Part shown: positions 11,718 through 25,188 of the stretch, piece by piece | Numbering within the stretch: position 1 is the first letter of the stretch | How the letters are laid out: each line of letters starts with the position of its first letter | NCBI GenBank assembly: GCA_027186245.1 | Contig: CP114500.1 | Coordinates: 6,086,001-6,150,000, forward strand | Direction: 5' to 3' | Source of the DNA: Coriaria nepalensis | Taxonomy: Eukaryota; Streptophyta; Magnoliopsida; Cucurbitales; Coriariaceae | Length of the DNA: 64,000 bases | The notes under the pieces: model-generated | The model's input: the letters and a program-made list of their open reading frames with translations, nothing else | The model's database searches: none | Told to the model about the DNA's origin: nothing | Program-made: the position numbers and the translations under genes

Positions 11718-14700
11718 AGTCTGAGTACATATATTATTTTACTTTTACTTTTACTGTCTTTTGCGTTTTAAATTGAAAGCTGTGGAGTGATGTGATGTAT
11801 GCAAGCCTTGTAAAGTAATTTGTTTAATTAGAATGATGTCTCTTTGATCAGGATACGTAAAACCATTGAATTTGTAAAGAGAGAATTCTTGTGATCTGCT
11901 TAGATTTGTTAACTGTTTGAGTGTTTAGTGTTCATCTTAAAACTTCTCCAAGTAAATATGATCATTATAATTATTTTTTTCCTTTTGAATTTTACGTGAT
12001 ATTTTCTCAGTAGTCTTATCTTCTTATTCACACGTTACGCCAGACCCATATCATGTCAAAAAATGAAACTAACCCTGCTTGCAACACTTTCTAAAAACGT
12101 TTTTTACGTTTATAAATTAAATACGAAAATTAAGTTATTTAGCCGTAAATATTTTTGGTAACGTTTTTTTTTTCTATTATTAAAAATTCCATTTTAAAAA
12201 AACTGACTAGGAATCAAAACTAATTATACAAAGATTTTAATTTTTATCAATTATAAAAATGACTTTTAGTAATCATCAACCTGTAAAGTAAATATTATGA
12301 GTTGAAGAACTTTTCATAGGTTGATGTCCTTCAACTCATAAAATAACTATGAGTCAAAAAGTCTTTTACAGACCTTTTTTGAAATAGGGTTTTAGGACAC
12401 TTGCTAGATTACTCGAGTGAGGGTTTTCCCGTGACGGTTTCAACCTCTTAGCTTCTGTTGAGGTGAGATTGAATTATCATCTTTTTTTTTTCTTTTTTTT
12501 TAGTCTTCGCATTTCAACGAGTTCAAGCCATTTTTCAAAACACACTGGGTTTGTTTTCAACGGAAATTTTGACTTCGATTGGTTTGTGAGCTTGAATGGG
12601 TTCGTTGATGAAGGTTAAGAATGAAGATTCAAAGCTTCAAACGTGCATTAATGGAGGGCGATGAAAGAAGGAAAAGAAAGCATGGGGAAATTAAAAAAAA
12701 AAGGAGGGGAGAGGGGATAAAAAAAATTAATACACGGGTCACCAGGACTAACGAGTGACCAACGTGTTTTTTTCTTAGACCATGTGGCTCGCCCAAGGAA
12801 ATTAGATTCGCATGAACGGCCCGAATTTTCTACACTACACGGGAGCTAAAGAACCCGATCGCCATGCAATCCGACCTCGCCAAACACTTGTCTAGACACA
12901 CTATACTAATATTCAGTTTGCCTGGCCAAACTCTCGTTGAAAAATCCCGCTCCCATTTCACTTCCACTTATCCACATTGACCCTAACTACACTTCATTGT
13001 GTTTATAACTGATATAATAATGAGGTATTTTTGGGTCTATGAGAGTATTTACTCCTGATGGCCGTGATTGAGCCACGAATTATGACGTGACTCACATAAG
13101 CGTTGTTTAGAGCATTTATTCTTGAAGCATTTTGAAAATTCTCATCTAATAACTATCAACAAATGAATATTGTGAGAAATTTACATTTACGCTCTCTCTA
13201 AAAGGACACAATTCTGCAAAGTTTGATGTGTGCATTATTATAGAAGGAAGGTCAAGTATGGTGCAATATTGTTGGCACCAATTTTCGCAACATCGATCGG
13301 CAGCTTGCAGAGGAGTCAGTCGGCCGGATGGGGAGAATCGCATGTTGTTTCGGTCTCGGAATTAGTGCGTTGATACGTTGAAGAATGTAGTGGAATGCAA
13401 ACATGTTATAAGTATATAAATACTTCGAATGAACTAATCTAAATAAACCTTATAAATGTTGTAATTTAATGACGGAAAAACTATTAAATGACATGAAAGG
13501 TAAAATGATAATTTACATAAATCTCGGAATTGATATGGAATTTGACTACTAATAAAATGATTGAAGTGGGATGAAAAGCTAAAATGGTTATAATATTCAT
13601 TGATATGAAATCTATCAAGCAAATAAACGAATAAATGTACATGACAACTTCAAAAATGATGAAAAGGAATTGAACGCTAAAGAAGCATTCCAACACATCA
13701 TATAAGTCAAGGCTTACAAAGCAAAACATAATGATTGCTAACACTAAAGAATTCATTAAGTATAGAACTTACAATGAAGACTTAAATAAAAAATAGAAAA
13801 ATCCACTGAATGATCAAATGAATAGGTATCGAGCCAGTTGGAAATTGTGTAGGACGATTTTGGATGAATTGTTGAGCGGTTTGTGATGGATTGTTGTTTG
13901 AATGACTAGTTGTTGTAGTGTTTTTTGCTCTTGGTGGAGAGTGCTATTTTTAGAGGAAATGGAACCTCTTGCTTGAAAGTTAAGCAAAAATACTTACTAA
14001 CTAAATATAATTCAAATTTATGAGTCATTTTAGGAAGTTGGACCATGTTTATTACTTGATGAATAATGTGAAGAAGATTCTGGAAAATCTCTCTTCAAGT
14101 TCGAAATTTGTCATTTAATTCTTAAAAAATGTGTATCTTGATGGAATGCCCTAAACAAATATTTTCTTCTGCGAAAAAACTTCAAATTTGCTGAAAATTC
14201 CAATTGAATTGATCATAATTCCCTCCAACTTTGTTGGAAACCCCAATAAAAATATATTTTAAAAAAGACAAAAAAATAATGGAGAAACATGCCCACACAA
14301 TCATTAGATTGTGCTGCCACATAACTGGTCAGTCTCCTTTTTCAACCTCTTTAGCCGATTGGCCAGTTTGATCAATTGATCAACTAGACAATCAATCAAG
14401 GCTAATTTTCTCAATTTAAGCTAATTCAATTAATTTTTTTAAATATTTTTTCCGCAACACTTACCAGAATAATAATTTTAACATCAATATCTATATATAT
14501 ATATATATATACCTATGAAAAATCAATTCATAGTCACTCCCATCATGAACAGCGCGCAGATGAACTTGTTTAGTCACTGTTTTTATTTTACTTATTTACT
14601 GTTATTTTTTTTAATACCTTATTTAATAAATTTCAACAGTTGACAACAGCCTGAACTGAGTAGACACCAACAAGAATAGGAAATACTAATAATTTCCATG

Positions 14701-15286
14701 TGGTTGCTAGTGTTGATGCTCTATGTCGTAAAGAGTCGTTAAAATGAGATGCAAAGAAACAGTTTTTGTTTAATAGTGCATTTTGACACCACTAAATTGG
14801 ATTCTCGCCATTTCAGACAGCTCATTTGTCCAGACAGCATGCGGTAATGAAACAAATTGAAACCAACAGCATTTAATTTCAATAAATGGATCACACTTCA
14901 AATCTTTCAGAAAATATCTCTATGTAACAGTCACATACATTATGAACTGTAAACAGGCTGAATAGCTGCTGCATTTCACTATTCAACTAAGAACCTGTTT
15001 GGTCAAACTCGGGTTTCCGAAATGTCCACTTGACGAGTGAGGAGCATATAGACAACAATTAGAGACTGGAACATGGATGACATTATATTTATTTATATAT
15101 AATCATTATATATAACAAAGAACAATTGAAACAAGTTGCAGCAAATAATGCCCAAGAGTAGGAGTGTAGGACCCTCACTCAAGGTTGAATATCCCAAATA
15201 CTAGAAGTTGAAAAAGATTAAATGGAGGAATCGAACAGAAAGGAAAGAACGAGCATATGGATATAATATTATTATCCTCATTATTA
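11718..15286. other. Intergenic between tetraspanin and TRM genes, no gene recognised
   Basis: AT-rich DNA. It includes the tetraspanin 3' region, an inverted repeat at 12281-12371, an AT dinucleotide run near 14489-14511, and the TRM 3' flank. The frames at 13146-13343 and 13434-13756 have no family resemblance I can defend. Confidence 0.6.
12281..12371. repeat. Short palindromic inverted repeat
   Basis: TATGAGTTGAAG (12297-12308) is mirrored by CTTCAACTCATA (12329-12340). The outer ends CTGTAAAG and CTTTTACAG also pair. It may be a small MITE remnant or a chance hairpin; no target-site duplication was identified. Confidence 0.5.
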
Positions 15287-18200
15287 TCAAGGCCTACCTG
15301 TCAAATCTGCCAGAATCTCGTCTACAAGCTCTTCAAGCAATTTCCTCTCTAACTCTTTGCCCATATTATCCCTTTCCATTCTTAAATGCTCGATCCATCC
15401 TTTCCCTCCAACTTCCTTCCTAACTACCCTCTCCACAACCAGGCTGTTACTGTCCCCATTCTCACCTAGAACACATCTCACATCACTACAGAACCATCCC
15501 TTTATTCGGTCCCAAACATGGTCCACCAATAATATCTCAGATCTCCCCTCATGGGCACCACTCATGTCAGCCCTATAATAGCAAGAGATATCCAGTAAGG
15601 CTTCATTAACCGAGTCATACACAAGCTTTCGGGTTGACCTCAGCTGCCTTCTCTTGGCCTCATGCATTGGCTCTTTATCATTAATATGTGAGCTGTTGGC
15701 ATATGTATCTCTTAGAGATGGATCCAATGGGTTTTCGAGGGTGTATAGTCTGCTGAAGAGTAAGTTGATTTCACCATCAAGGTTGGATTCTGTTAGAAGT
15801 TTATGGACAAGAAGAAACCAATCTTGTTCTTTTTCCTCTGTTTTTCTGCAAATTGGCGAGGATTTAAGTGAATATGGAGGGGCTGTTTCCGAACAAGAAT
15901 CCTCCCATGATAGGGTCCGGGCAATTGATTCTATGTGAGGTGATTTGTCGATTAAGTTGCACTTTAGAGGTATATGACTTCCTGGCAGGTGATGGATAAA
16001 TAATATAATTGAATAAGTTGTAATGAGGTAAAACAATTGAAAAATAAAAAGAATTTATTTCTAATTGAGAGAGTACCGTGGCAGTCTGGCTTCATATACC
16101 CACACAACTCTTGAGTTGCACTGTCATCATCATAGAATGGTGGTTCAAAAACTGAAATTGGACTTGGCTGGTTCTGATTCTCACTTACATTTACAGGAGT
16201 TATAGATTTTGTAAAAGGCAACCCTTCCTGGAAATAGAAAAAGACGATTCAGCCAAAAGATCTCACAGTAAAAACTTCATATACTTTGTAGGTTGAATTA
16301 ATTTCATAAAAAATTCATGAAGCTAAAATAAGTGGCAAGACAAACATATACACAGCAACTACTGGCTTCTCTACTAATGGTGTTTTAGAGTTTTTAACAC
16401 TGTCGAGAGGGCAGAATACATTAAATCTGGTCAAAATCAGGTATATAGGTGGATCATGAAAACTAAAAGAACCAAAAAAAAAAAAAAAAAATTACCTCGC
16501 AAGAAACAATTCCTTGCTTGACTCCCAAGCTGATTAAATCTGGTGATGGCCCTGATAATCCACTTAGAGCAGGAGTCGAGCAATCCTCAAATCCACCATC
16601 ATACGCATGAGATGCATCCTCATTAATCCTTCCAGGAACATGTACAGAAAGTACAGTGGCATCAGTAGCTTCAGAATTGGGTTCATCTTTAGATTGAGAT
16701 AGGTTATATTTTTCTCTACTCAACTTATGATTCCTAGGGAACAATAAACTCGATAATTTCCCTTTAAATGATGATTTCAGGCTCTTTGCCTTCGCAACCT
16801 CATTAGAAACATCTCCTTTACCAGTCTCAGACTCACAATTAAGCCTGGCACCAAAAGCTGTAGAAGAAACTGGGGCAGATTTGGACCTCAGAAGACTTTT
16901 TGGTGAATCAGTAACACATTCATTATTAGAAACACTACCTCTGCAGGGAATTGATTCTTTTGGTTCTTGTTCCTTATCACTAACCTCATCATCTGATCTA
17001 ATTACCAACTTCTTTGTCTCAGATAGAGCAAGCATCTCTCCCAATGTACAGGAACTTCTTTTTACATATCCTTGTTCCTGTATGTTCCCGTTAGATGCAA
17101 CCATGGCCCACCTTTCAGATAGTCTCTTCTTTGCTTCTCTGCAAACTGATGACTCTGGAGAACATGGTACTCGGCTAAAAGAGGAAGAATACGGGCTACC
17201 AAACCTGTTCATATAATCCCAGGAATGCCTAGAAGATGGTGATAGAACTTCCAAGTCACTTAAATTTTCCACTGCACAATCATTTTCTGACTTGTTAAAT
17301 GAACTCTCATCACCAATATAACTGTTGGAAAAGACAGAAGAAAGCAGAGTCTCATCTCCCGGCTGTTCCACTAGATTGTCATGCATCCTCTGGGTGATCT
17401 CCCTTGCCAATTCTCTAGATTCCTGTGCCTCATCATATTCAAGTTCCCCATTATAACTCTGTTCTACTGTTCTAGGTGATGAGCAAGGGGGAGAAACAAC
17501 AGACTTGACAACCTGATTCTTCCCACTACTAGGCTTCAATACCACTATCCGAGTTGGGTGAACGTGTTTATCAGCCCTCTGATCAGCTAATAATGTAGGT
17601 GAATATCTCTGGTCATTTTTGTCCAAGAAGGCTGACTGTCCAGCCCTGACTGGTTTATTCATCTGTTTCTCACTCTTTGACCTACAATACTTTTCATTAT
17701 CGATCATCTTTAAAGGTGTAAGAACAGTGATGCAAGTTTTCTCAGGTGAGGGAGGAATGGACTGGAATCCATGCACATGCGGAGAGAGTAAAGAATTTGG
17801 TTCTTGCAGAAACTTGACAAATAAATCTTTGTTAGAGCTTAATACTTCTAATGAATCTTGGAACTCCTTGGACTGTCGAAGTTTTCCATTTGTAGCAAGA
17901 CATTTTGCTTCAATGAACTTTTGACGAATAAGAGCCATCTTTTTCTCATCAATCTTTTCATTGTACCTTTCCTTCTGTGATGATTTCTCTCTTCCATAAT
18001 CTGTTCGTATAGGTTGCTTCCACACTTCATAAACACCTTTATATTCTTTCAGCTCTGTACGCCAGTCCATTTGGCATTGCATTCCACTATTCAAAAATGC
18101 ATCTCCTTGCTCCCAACATCCAAATGACATCCCAGAGTCTTGAATCGTACCTTGAGAATAACCTCGTCTATGAGATCTACGAGCAGCTGAACCATGCTGC

Positions 18201-19288
18201 TCCGTTGGGAGGGTATCAAGCCCCATCAACTTTGCAACCACGTTTGGTGAGTTGATCTTGGACTCTGTTTCCTTCAACATTTCTTGATCTATAAGCATCT
18301 TCATGGGTGTCCCATTTGCTTTACCATTTGAAAATTTTGGGTGCAAATCAGACCGAATCTGAAAAATCCCCAAAATTCAGTACAAATCAGATAATTGCAA
18401 CATGGAAAATTCCAAATAATATCACAGCACAAATGTATATGCTCCTGCACTTGTTTCCTGTACATATCACTGATAATAGAACTTGGGAAATATTACATAA
18501 TCCTCTACCTCATCTCCAAAGCTGGGTCTCAACTTCTTTTCCACATCTGAATGACTCCTGGACAGTGTATAACCTATGAATAACCACATATAATAAAAAA
18601 ACCAGAGATAGAATTCATAACTCACTAAATAAATAAAACCCTTCAAATAGTACAAGGGGACAGGCTTATCCCCTGATGACAAGAAGCTTTAGAGAAATAA
18701 AGAGGGCTTCCAAAAAACGTTCAACTTCGACATAAAACATTCATATACACCATTAAGGAAGCATCACCTTTGACTATTTTCATGCTAGGAAAAACAACAG
18801 GCTACCAAAATATATAAACCAAAAAGATTAAAACTAATTTCTCTCCTTTTAGGTTCAAGTTAATAAAATATAAGAAGGTTTGAGGACAATAAGACAGACA
18901 TGTTCCAGCAATGCAGGAAGAGTAACATGTCAACAACCACACAGTCCGGTAGGTTGATTCAAGTACAAAACCAATGGTTACAAGGAAACCCATGAATATG
19001 AGGAATGTAATTACTATAATAAAAATCATTGGGCCAATAACAAGAAAAATTCATTGAAAAAAAGGTTCATGCTAATGTGCTAAATGCGTTTCCATTTAGA
19101 GTGATTTATTGAGATAACACAAGGTGCAAGTTGGGGAAAGAAAGCTTGCCATCACAATGAGGTTTGTCTGTGAGAAGTTTCTTTCCGGAGACACCAGTAC
19201 TCAAGTCAAAGAGGTTGACCATTCTTCCCAAACATCCTGGAATAGGTTTTTCAGCATCATAGACATTTTGACTCCGAATCACATTCAT
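15287..19288 (-). CDS. TON1-recruiting-motif (TRM) family protein with C-terminal DUF4378
   Basis: Five coding exons: 19288-19150, 18573-18509, 18358-16496, 16227-16077, 15981-15287; 970 residues. The start ATG (MNVIRSQN) lies eight bases into an exon whose acceptor falls between it and the upstream in-frame ATG, so the upstream ATG is probably intronic. Landmarks: GCLGRMVNLFDL (18-29), VAKLMGL (109-115, the DUF3741-associated motif typical of the family), Ser/Arg-rich middle, and DUF4378 over about the last 160 residues (LVDHVWDRIKGWFC to ELVDEILADLTGRP). TRM proteins bring TON1/PP2A complexes to cortical microtubules and affect division-plane placement and cell elongation; this is family knowledge. 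The first coding intron has a GC donor (19149-19148), since KPHCDG must join YTLSRSHSDV. A 5'UTR exon probably lies near 20110-20250. Confidence 0.9.
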
Positions 19289-20109
19289 TTGAGTACCTAT
19301 GACATCCAAATAGTTTTTTTTTAAAGATTGGAGTAAGAGTTAATACCTTCAATAAAGCATACATAGATTAGGGGAGGAGATTCACAATTCTAAACTACAA
19401 AAACATTGCATAATTCATGCCAAAAATACAAAGGTTGAAAAATAGAAAAATAAGACCTCAATTCTCAGCTAAAGCTTATGGCCTCAAGCTATCTTAACAA
19501 CCCAATTTCTACAATGTTCAGCAAATATAGGATGCACCAACAAGTTTGATACAAGGTCAACACTTTCAAAGGGTTGAATAGCTATTGAAATTAACTACTA
19601 CTTTTTTTCTCAGTGATATCATAGATTCGACACCTCTACATTCAACCTGATAAACAACGACATGGAAAAATCAGAGATTTAGCCCCCTTAGAGAGCAGAA
19701 AAAAAAAAAAAAATGCACAAAGTAAGCCATAGACAATATAAAATTATATCTTGAATCACTACTTTAACTGTAAAGACAAATAGAAAAAAGATTAAAAAAA
19801 AAAAAAAGTCTAATAATCACACACAAAAATAATAATAATGAAAAAAAAAAAAGAACCCAAACAAATTAAAATTAAAAAAATTAAAAAAAAAACTAAAATC
19901 GAGAATCTAAGACCGAAAATCAAGTTAAAGAAAAGCAGCAAACAGCAGAGAAAAATAGAGATCCAAAGTAATAGATCGACTTGAATGCAAAATGGAAAAG
20001 AAAAATAGAAACGACCCAGCAAAATGCAGGAGATTCACACAGCGCCAGAAGCAACAGAGTGTATAAGAAGTAAGAACATTCTAGAGAAAGTAACAGTTTT
20101 AGAGGAAAC

Positions 20110-20194
20110 CTGGTGAAGAACCATGGGGAGTTGAGAGTGGCGAAGATTAGGAGGAGTTCCGAGCCGTATTCCGACGTAGCTAAAAATCTCTGCA

Positions 20195-20236
<42 letters not shown>

Positions 20237-20250
20237 GAAATGGTGTTGTA
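20110..20250 (-). promoter_or_regulatory. Probable 5'UTR exon and leader of the TRM gene, with a GA/CT microsatellite
   Basis: On the minus strand a CTCC- and TC-rich leader ends in TTCACCAG before a GT (near 20110), a plausible donor for a 5'UTR intron reaching the acceptor at 19297. A perfect dinucleotide run, GA on the plus strand and CT on the gene strand, spans 20198-20234. CT runs are common in plant leaders and core promoters. The boundaries are inferred. Confidence 0.45.
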
Positions 20251-21320
20251 GGTGCACGTGTGTGAGCTGGTTTTGATGTTTAGTAAGGAGGCCTCTCTCT
20301 CTCTCTACCGACTTCCCTGGCGGACTTGAAAAGTGTTTATTTAGTTCCGATTCATTTAAAAGACTTTCGATTACGGAGGCAAATTATCCGCGTCAGATCA
20401 CGATTCACGCACAATATTCTTACTATTTTAATATATTTATACTATAAATTTCGCAAAACCTTAAATTACACTTTTTTTCTTACTTTAAAGATGAACATCT
20501 ATTAGAAATACGAAATTTATTCACTGTTGGCATGTTTCCATTATTACCTTTTTGAACACTTTTCTCCCTTACAGGACTCTTCACTCCTCTTATCAATTCT
20601 TTACTCCCTTCAACCGGATGCTCTATCACCCTTCTGCTTCAACCTCATCTTCTCCCTTTAAGACCATTAAATTTCTCCATCCTTCCCTACTCTAGCTTTA
20701 GAAAATCGTGATTATTCCAAGATCGTTTTAACCTCATCCTCCATTGTTAGCTTATAATTCAATTTACTGAAAATTGTTATATGCACACTAGTGGAATTCC
20801 TCCTTCATAAGACTTATCATTTTCAAGTAAATGTTATTGAACTTATAATGACGACCTGTGTAACCATGTCTGTGTGTGCATCCATCCATCCTTACCTTCT
20901 TTGATTATATCTATTGTGCATGAAGATGCAGCTTTTATAATAATTGAACTGTACGATTATGATTTAATACTATTTCTTTTCATATGGTTTTTGTATTTTT
21001 TTTATTGGAGTGATTCCCATTTTACTCTCCTTAATAATGGTTGTTTCATGTCTGTTGGTGAGTTTAGTTATGGAGTTTGTTGAATTGCTTTTGATGCCTT
21101 TTTAAGACTTTGTTTTAGGGTCTTATACCTACGGTCTAAGGTCATGGGATTTCATTTCAAAGTCATACTTTAACTGAAGCTCATGTACTTTTCTCCCTTT
21201 TTATGTAGTTGATATGTTATATGGTTAGCCATGTATCATTACTTACATCTCATGCTGAAATCATCTTTACTGTAGGGTGCATCTGCCGACCTTAAAGAGG
21301 TGGTGGGAAATACACAAGTT
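20251..21320. other. Intergenic, no gene recognised
   Basis: AT-rich single-copy-looking sequence upstream of the TRM gene. The frame at 20874-21083 is hydrophobic low-complexity and unsupported. Confidence 0.5.
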
Positions 21321-21329
21321 CAAGTGCTA

Positions 21330-22770
21330 TATTGTCTGATGAGGAGAACACCCTAGACTACACTATGACCTTATTTTTATATGAGAATGCTGCCAAGTGA
21401 AAAAAATAACGCATATAAGCAATTGATAAGGCTAAGGGGTCGAGATCTGTGGCACTACAAGTGGTATAAGGATGTTTTCATGACTAAGGCCTTTAGTAGA
21501 GACCTGCCTGTAATGCAGAGTACTAGAAATAGCAGGATTACACCAACTCTTTTCCATAAGAGTGTTGGAGAAGTTGAAAGGAGTGTGACATGGGAAAATT
21601 ATACCTACAGTGAGCTTTCCTAGGCTGTTGAAGATGAAACTATTCAACTGTCGCTCTAAACTGGCGAAGCAGTACTAAGAACGTGGAAAAATAATTGGAG
21701 ACTTATGTGAGCAAATGGGATTAGACCCATTACAAAAAAAGTATAAAATGAAGAAATCTTTCTCGAAGAAAAAATACTCTTGATTTTCTCAAGAGGAGGA
21801 AAAACTCTTCTATAAGGGAAAAAAAAGCAGTACTAATCAAGGGTTTGATGAAGAAGAGTAGGCAAAAGCTTGAAGAAAAGAGTAAATTAGAGGAGAGGGT
21901 TTACGAAGGCACTTCTTGGTACTCTATCACAGAAAGGAATGCACTCTAAAAAGGGAAAGAAGAAAAAGGAGTCATCACTAGAAGACCTCAAATTTGAGGT
22001 AAATCTCCTGAAACAAGAAGTTCAGAATCTAAGAGCAAGGGTTTCTGATTTTGAAACCATAGACAACCTGAAAAACTTTGACAATACCTCATCCTCTCCC
22101 AAAGAAGAATTATTGCAATGGGCTAACAGAGAAACATGCACTTCTCAGCCAACCTTAACACAAATCCATGATGAAGAAACTGAGGTCTTAAGCCTGAAAT
22201 CGCAGCCAAAGTTGTCCAAGTTGACATGGGTCAACCAAGTTAAACCAGTGATATCCCAAAAGTGGAACTCTCATGTAATCATCGCAGTCAACAAGGAATA
22301 CACCTTGAAGCAAAGGCTCTAATTGATTTTGGAGCTGATATGAATTGTATTAATGAAGAAATAATTCCTTCAAAATACTTTTCTAAAATGACAGAGGTTC
22401 TTAACGCAACCAATGGTGCAAAGCTGCTGATAGAATATAAACGTTCTGATGCCACAGTTTGTAACAATGCATTGAATTATGGTTAAGAACCTAGCTCAAG
22501 AGGTTATTCTAAGAATCCCTCATACATTGAATTAATGATCAGGGGATAATAATAGAAGTCCAGTGTAGCAAGATAAATTTCAAGTTTTCTTAACAACCAA
22601 AGCATTACGATATTCATATGGTGAAATCAAGATTTGAAATAAAAGAGAGATTTTTGTTCTCACTCCAATAGGAGATTGTCTCTAAAAGGATTGAAGAAAG
22701 GCTTAAATCCATTCGGATAAGAAGAATATATTTTCTCCAAGTTATTTTCTCTTCTTGGAAAGAGAATATT
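21330..22770 (+). mobile_element. Decayed endogenous pararetrovirus-like (Caulimoviridae) or retroelement remnant: capsid and protease regions
   Basis: Broken plus-strand frames keep a recognisable order. At 21381-21623 there is a capsid-like segment (HYKWYKDVFMT, then a YTYSEL tail). It is followed by Lys-rich sequence around 21740-21860 and a coiled-coil region in 21939-22322. At 22262-22560 there is an aspartic protease-like segment with LIDFGADMNCI (a D-x-G-A-D core), IIPSKYF and, after a frame break, VKNLAQEVIL. A weak pre-reverse-transcriptase match (SKRIEERLKSIRI) follows near 22680. Several stops and frameshifts interrupt it, so it cannot make a working polyprotein. The pattern resembles plant endogenous caulimovirids; a Ty3/gypsy origin is the main alternative. 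No LTRs were seen. Confidence 0.5.
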
Positions 22771-24117
22771 CCTTTTTAAGAGAAGTATAATCATTGTAAG
22801 GGGATCTTATGAATTTTTGAAATATTCAAAGTCGTCGTCATCATTTGTATCATGGCTAATAATTCCAGCATCAATTTCTCATTCTTCTAAAATTTTCTTT
22901 ATTTCCTATTTTGAAAATTTGAGTGAGGATATTTCTAAGATCTTCTTTATCTGAAGTCTTAGGAGAAGACATACTTTTGAGGTGAAAGTTGTTGGGAGAT
23001 TAGTAGGGATTGAGATAATTCCCTCTTAAGAGTAAATATTTTAACGATTATCCAGATGATACCTATCTCACTATTTTATGTAGTATCTTCAAATTAGCCG
23101 GGAAACATCTGGGTTAATACAAAATTCCTCTTCTTCATAAAAAAATGTAGAATAATCCTATTTAAAGATCCAGGAAATATGGTAAATTGATTGAAATTTT
23201 AAACATTATTTTCTGAGTAAAAGAATTCAAACACCTTTTGCACATTGATCGAGAAATAAAAATGCTTAATACCATAATTACAAAACCAATTTCTAAATCA
23301 TGAAGTAAAATTTACCTAATCGAATTAAAGGAGACCCACAAGCTGTGCTTCCTTTTTTAATTCCGAATTAGGAAAACCTGGTTCCAAGAGGTAATGTAAT
23401 CGAAATAATTCCAGTGCTTGGGCTTCTTCTCACAATGCTTCTATTTCCATAATTCCCCATGGAACCAGTCAGAGGGCAGTATTAGATTTAAAATTCTCAT
23501 CTTCGAGAAGGCTACTTACTTGTTTTTAAACTTGGTCTCCACAACAATAGACCCAGATTCTTCGAGGATGTTAATGAACCATGACTAGGTCTTAGGAAAT
23601 AGACATGGGTTAAGGTGTGCTCGAAGATGCTTTCTTACTAAATCCCACTATAAATCTCCAGTACAAGCTATTGCTTCTTCGATCAATAAGTTGCAAAATA
23701 GAATTGAGATGGGTTTCGGGTGCTTTGCGAAATCTGAGATGGGTTTCGAGTGGGTTTGTGAAGAAAGCTTTGAATGGCTTCTTAGATTAGTTAATCATAA
23801 TGGGTTTGCGAAGAAAAATTATGAAAACGGAGGTTTGTGTCCATTGTTGCGGAGCAAAAGGAAGAAAGAAGAGGAACAATTGATTATTATTATTTTTTGG
23901 AAAAAAAAGCGGTTAAGTAAGAAAATTTTTGTGGGGACTACTATTTCATGATTACTTTTACAAATTCTTACTATATTGAATGAGAAACTATCTAATATTA
24001 CATCAATTATATACATATTATACAATCAATATGAAGTCCATATGCACTCCCAAGCGTGTCGGGTTAAATGTGGCAAAACCCAAACAATTTGGTTAGATGG
24101 TGATGTCTATCCAAACC

Positions 24118-24162
<45 letters not shown>

Positions 24163-25188
24163 TTTTATATACAACATATTTTTTTTTGTCTAAATTATTG
24201 TTGTATTTTTTATTTATTCTTTTATATAGTAAAATAATTCATTTTATTAATATTAATATCTTGTTCTATTTTGTCCAAGAGGAAACCAACAAATATTTAA
24301 AAAAAAAAAAAAAAAAGAAACCAAGAAGAAATTATGACATTACAAATTTTAAATCTTCAAAGCCATTTTGCATTATTTTAATGTAAATTTTTATTGTAAA
24401 TTTAATAGATAATTATGTCTTGCATTCTTTAATGGATATATATGAATCATACGATTTAGCCACTCACCCATTTACACATTTAAATGACATTTACATAATG
24501 CTCACTAATTTGAAAAAAAAAAATTTCAAAAAATTCCTCCATAAATTTTCGGTAATGTAATATAAATTTCAAAAAAGAATGCTTAAATTCATAAAATTAT
24601 TATGTAAATTTAGAATATAATTTTAAATATTATATAAATAGTTTGAACTCGAATCAAGCTCAAGAAGTTATCCATATTCCACCGCAAGGATAACCTTTAA
24701 ACGTGGAGGCTGACAATTTTGATGAAGCCAAGATTCAAGTAGCATACGTACACCTCCTGATAAAAAGTTAGTCAAATAGCCATTCCAAAAAAGTTTTATA
24801 TTCTTAAAATTTTAGAATTTTGAAACTTACTTAGATTTGATTAAGTAAGTTAAAACAATAAAATTATTAAAATTTTGAAAATTAATTTTAGATTTGATTA
24901 AGTTAAAACAATAAAATTTTTCGCTCCTCCCATTTTAGATTTGGTAATAAAATATTGGTATGTTTTACATGTATTTTATCATTCACAATGAAAATCATTT
25001 ATTTCCAAAAAAAAAAAAAAATATTTAGATAACGGGGAAAGGAAAGATATAAGAGAGAAGGAGAAGGAGGTGAAGTGAGGAGCGTGGCACTTGTATTTTC
25101 ATCCATTCCCAAATTTTACCTCCTTTTGCCCCTAACTCATGACAGACTGACTGACAAATCGGGTCAGATTCCATTCGAGGAGTTAGTC
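22771..25188. other. Intergenic, no gene recognised
   Basis: Mostly AT-rich. It may contain more of the decayed retroelement, some possibly in reverse orientation, but nothing I can name. A TA run followed by poly-T lies at 24118-24165, and poly-A runs at 24300 and 25007. The upstream region of the LPA1-like gene should be at 24.9-25.2 kb. Confidence 0.5.
24118..24165. repeat. TA dinucleotide run adjoining poly-T
   Basis: About 26 bases of TA repeat run straight into about 20 T. A compound microsatellite. Confidence 0.9.

Noticed and set aside
13146..13756. Minus-strand frames with Cys-rich or hydrophobic stretches
   Set aside because: No motif spacing matches a known zinc finger, ankyrin or membrane family. 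Probably chance frames in AT-rich DNA.
19307..19309. Upstream ATG as start of the TRM protein
   Set aside because: A good acceptor (TCATAG, AG at 19298-19297) lies between it and the second ATG, and the family N terminus begins with MN, so the start at 19288 is preferred.
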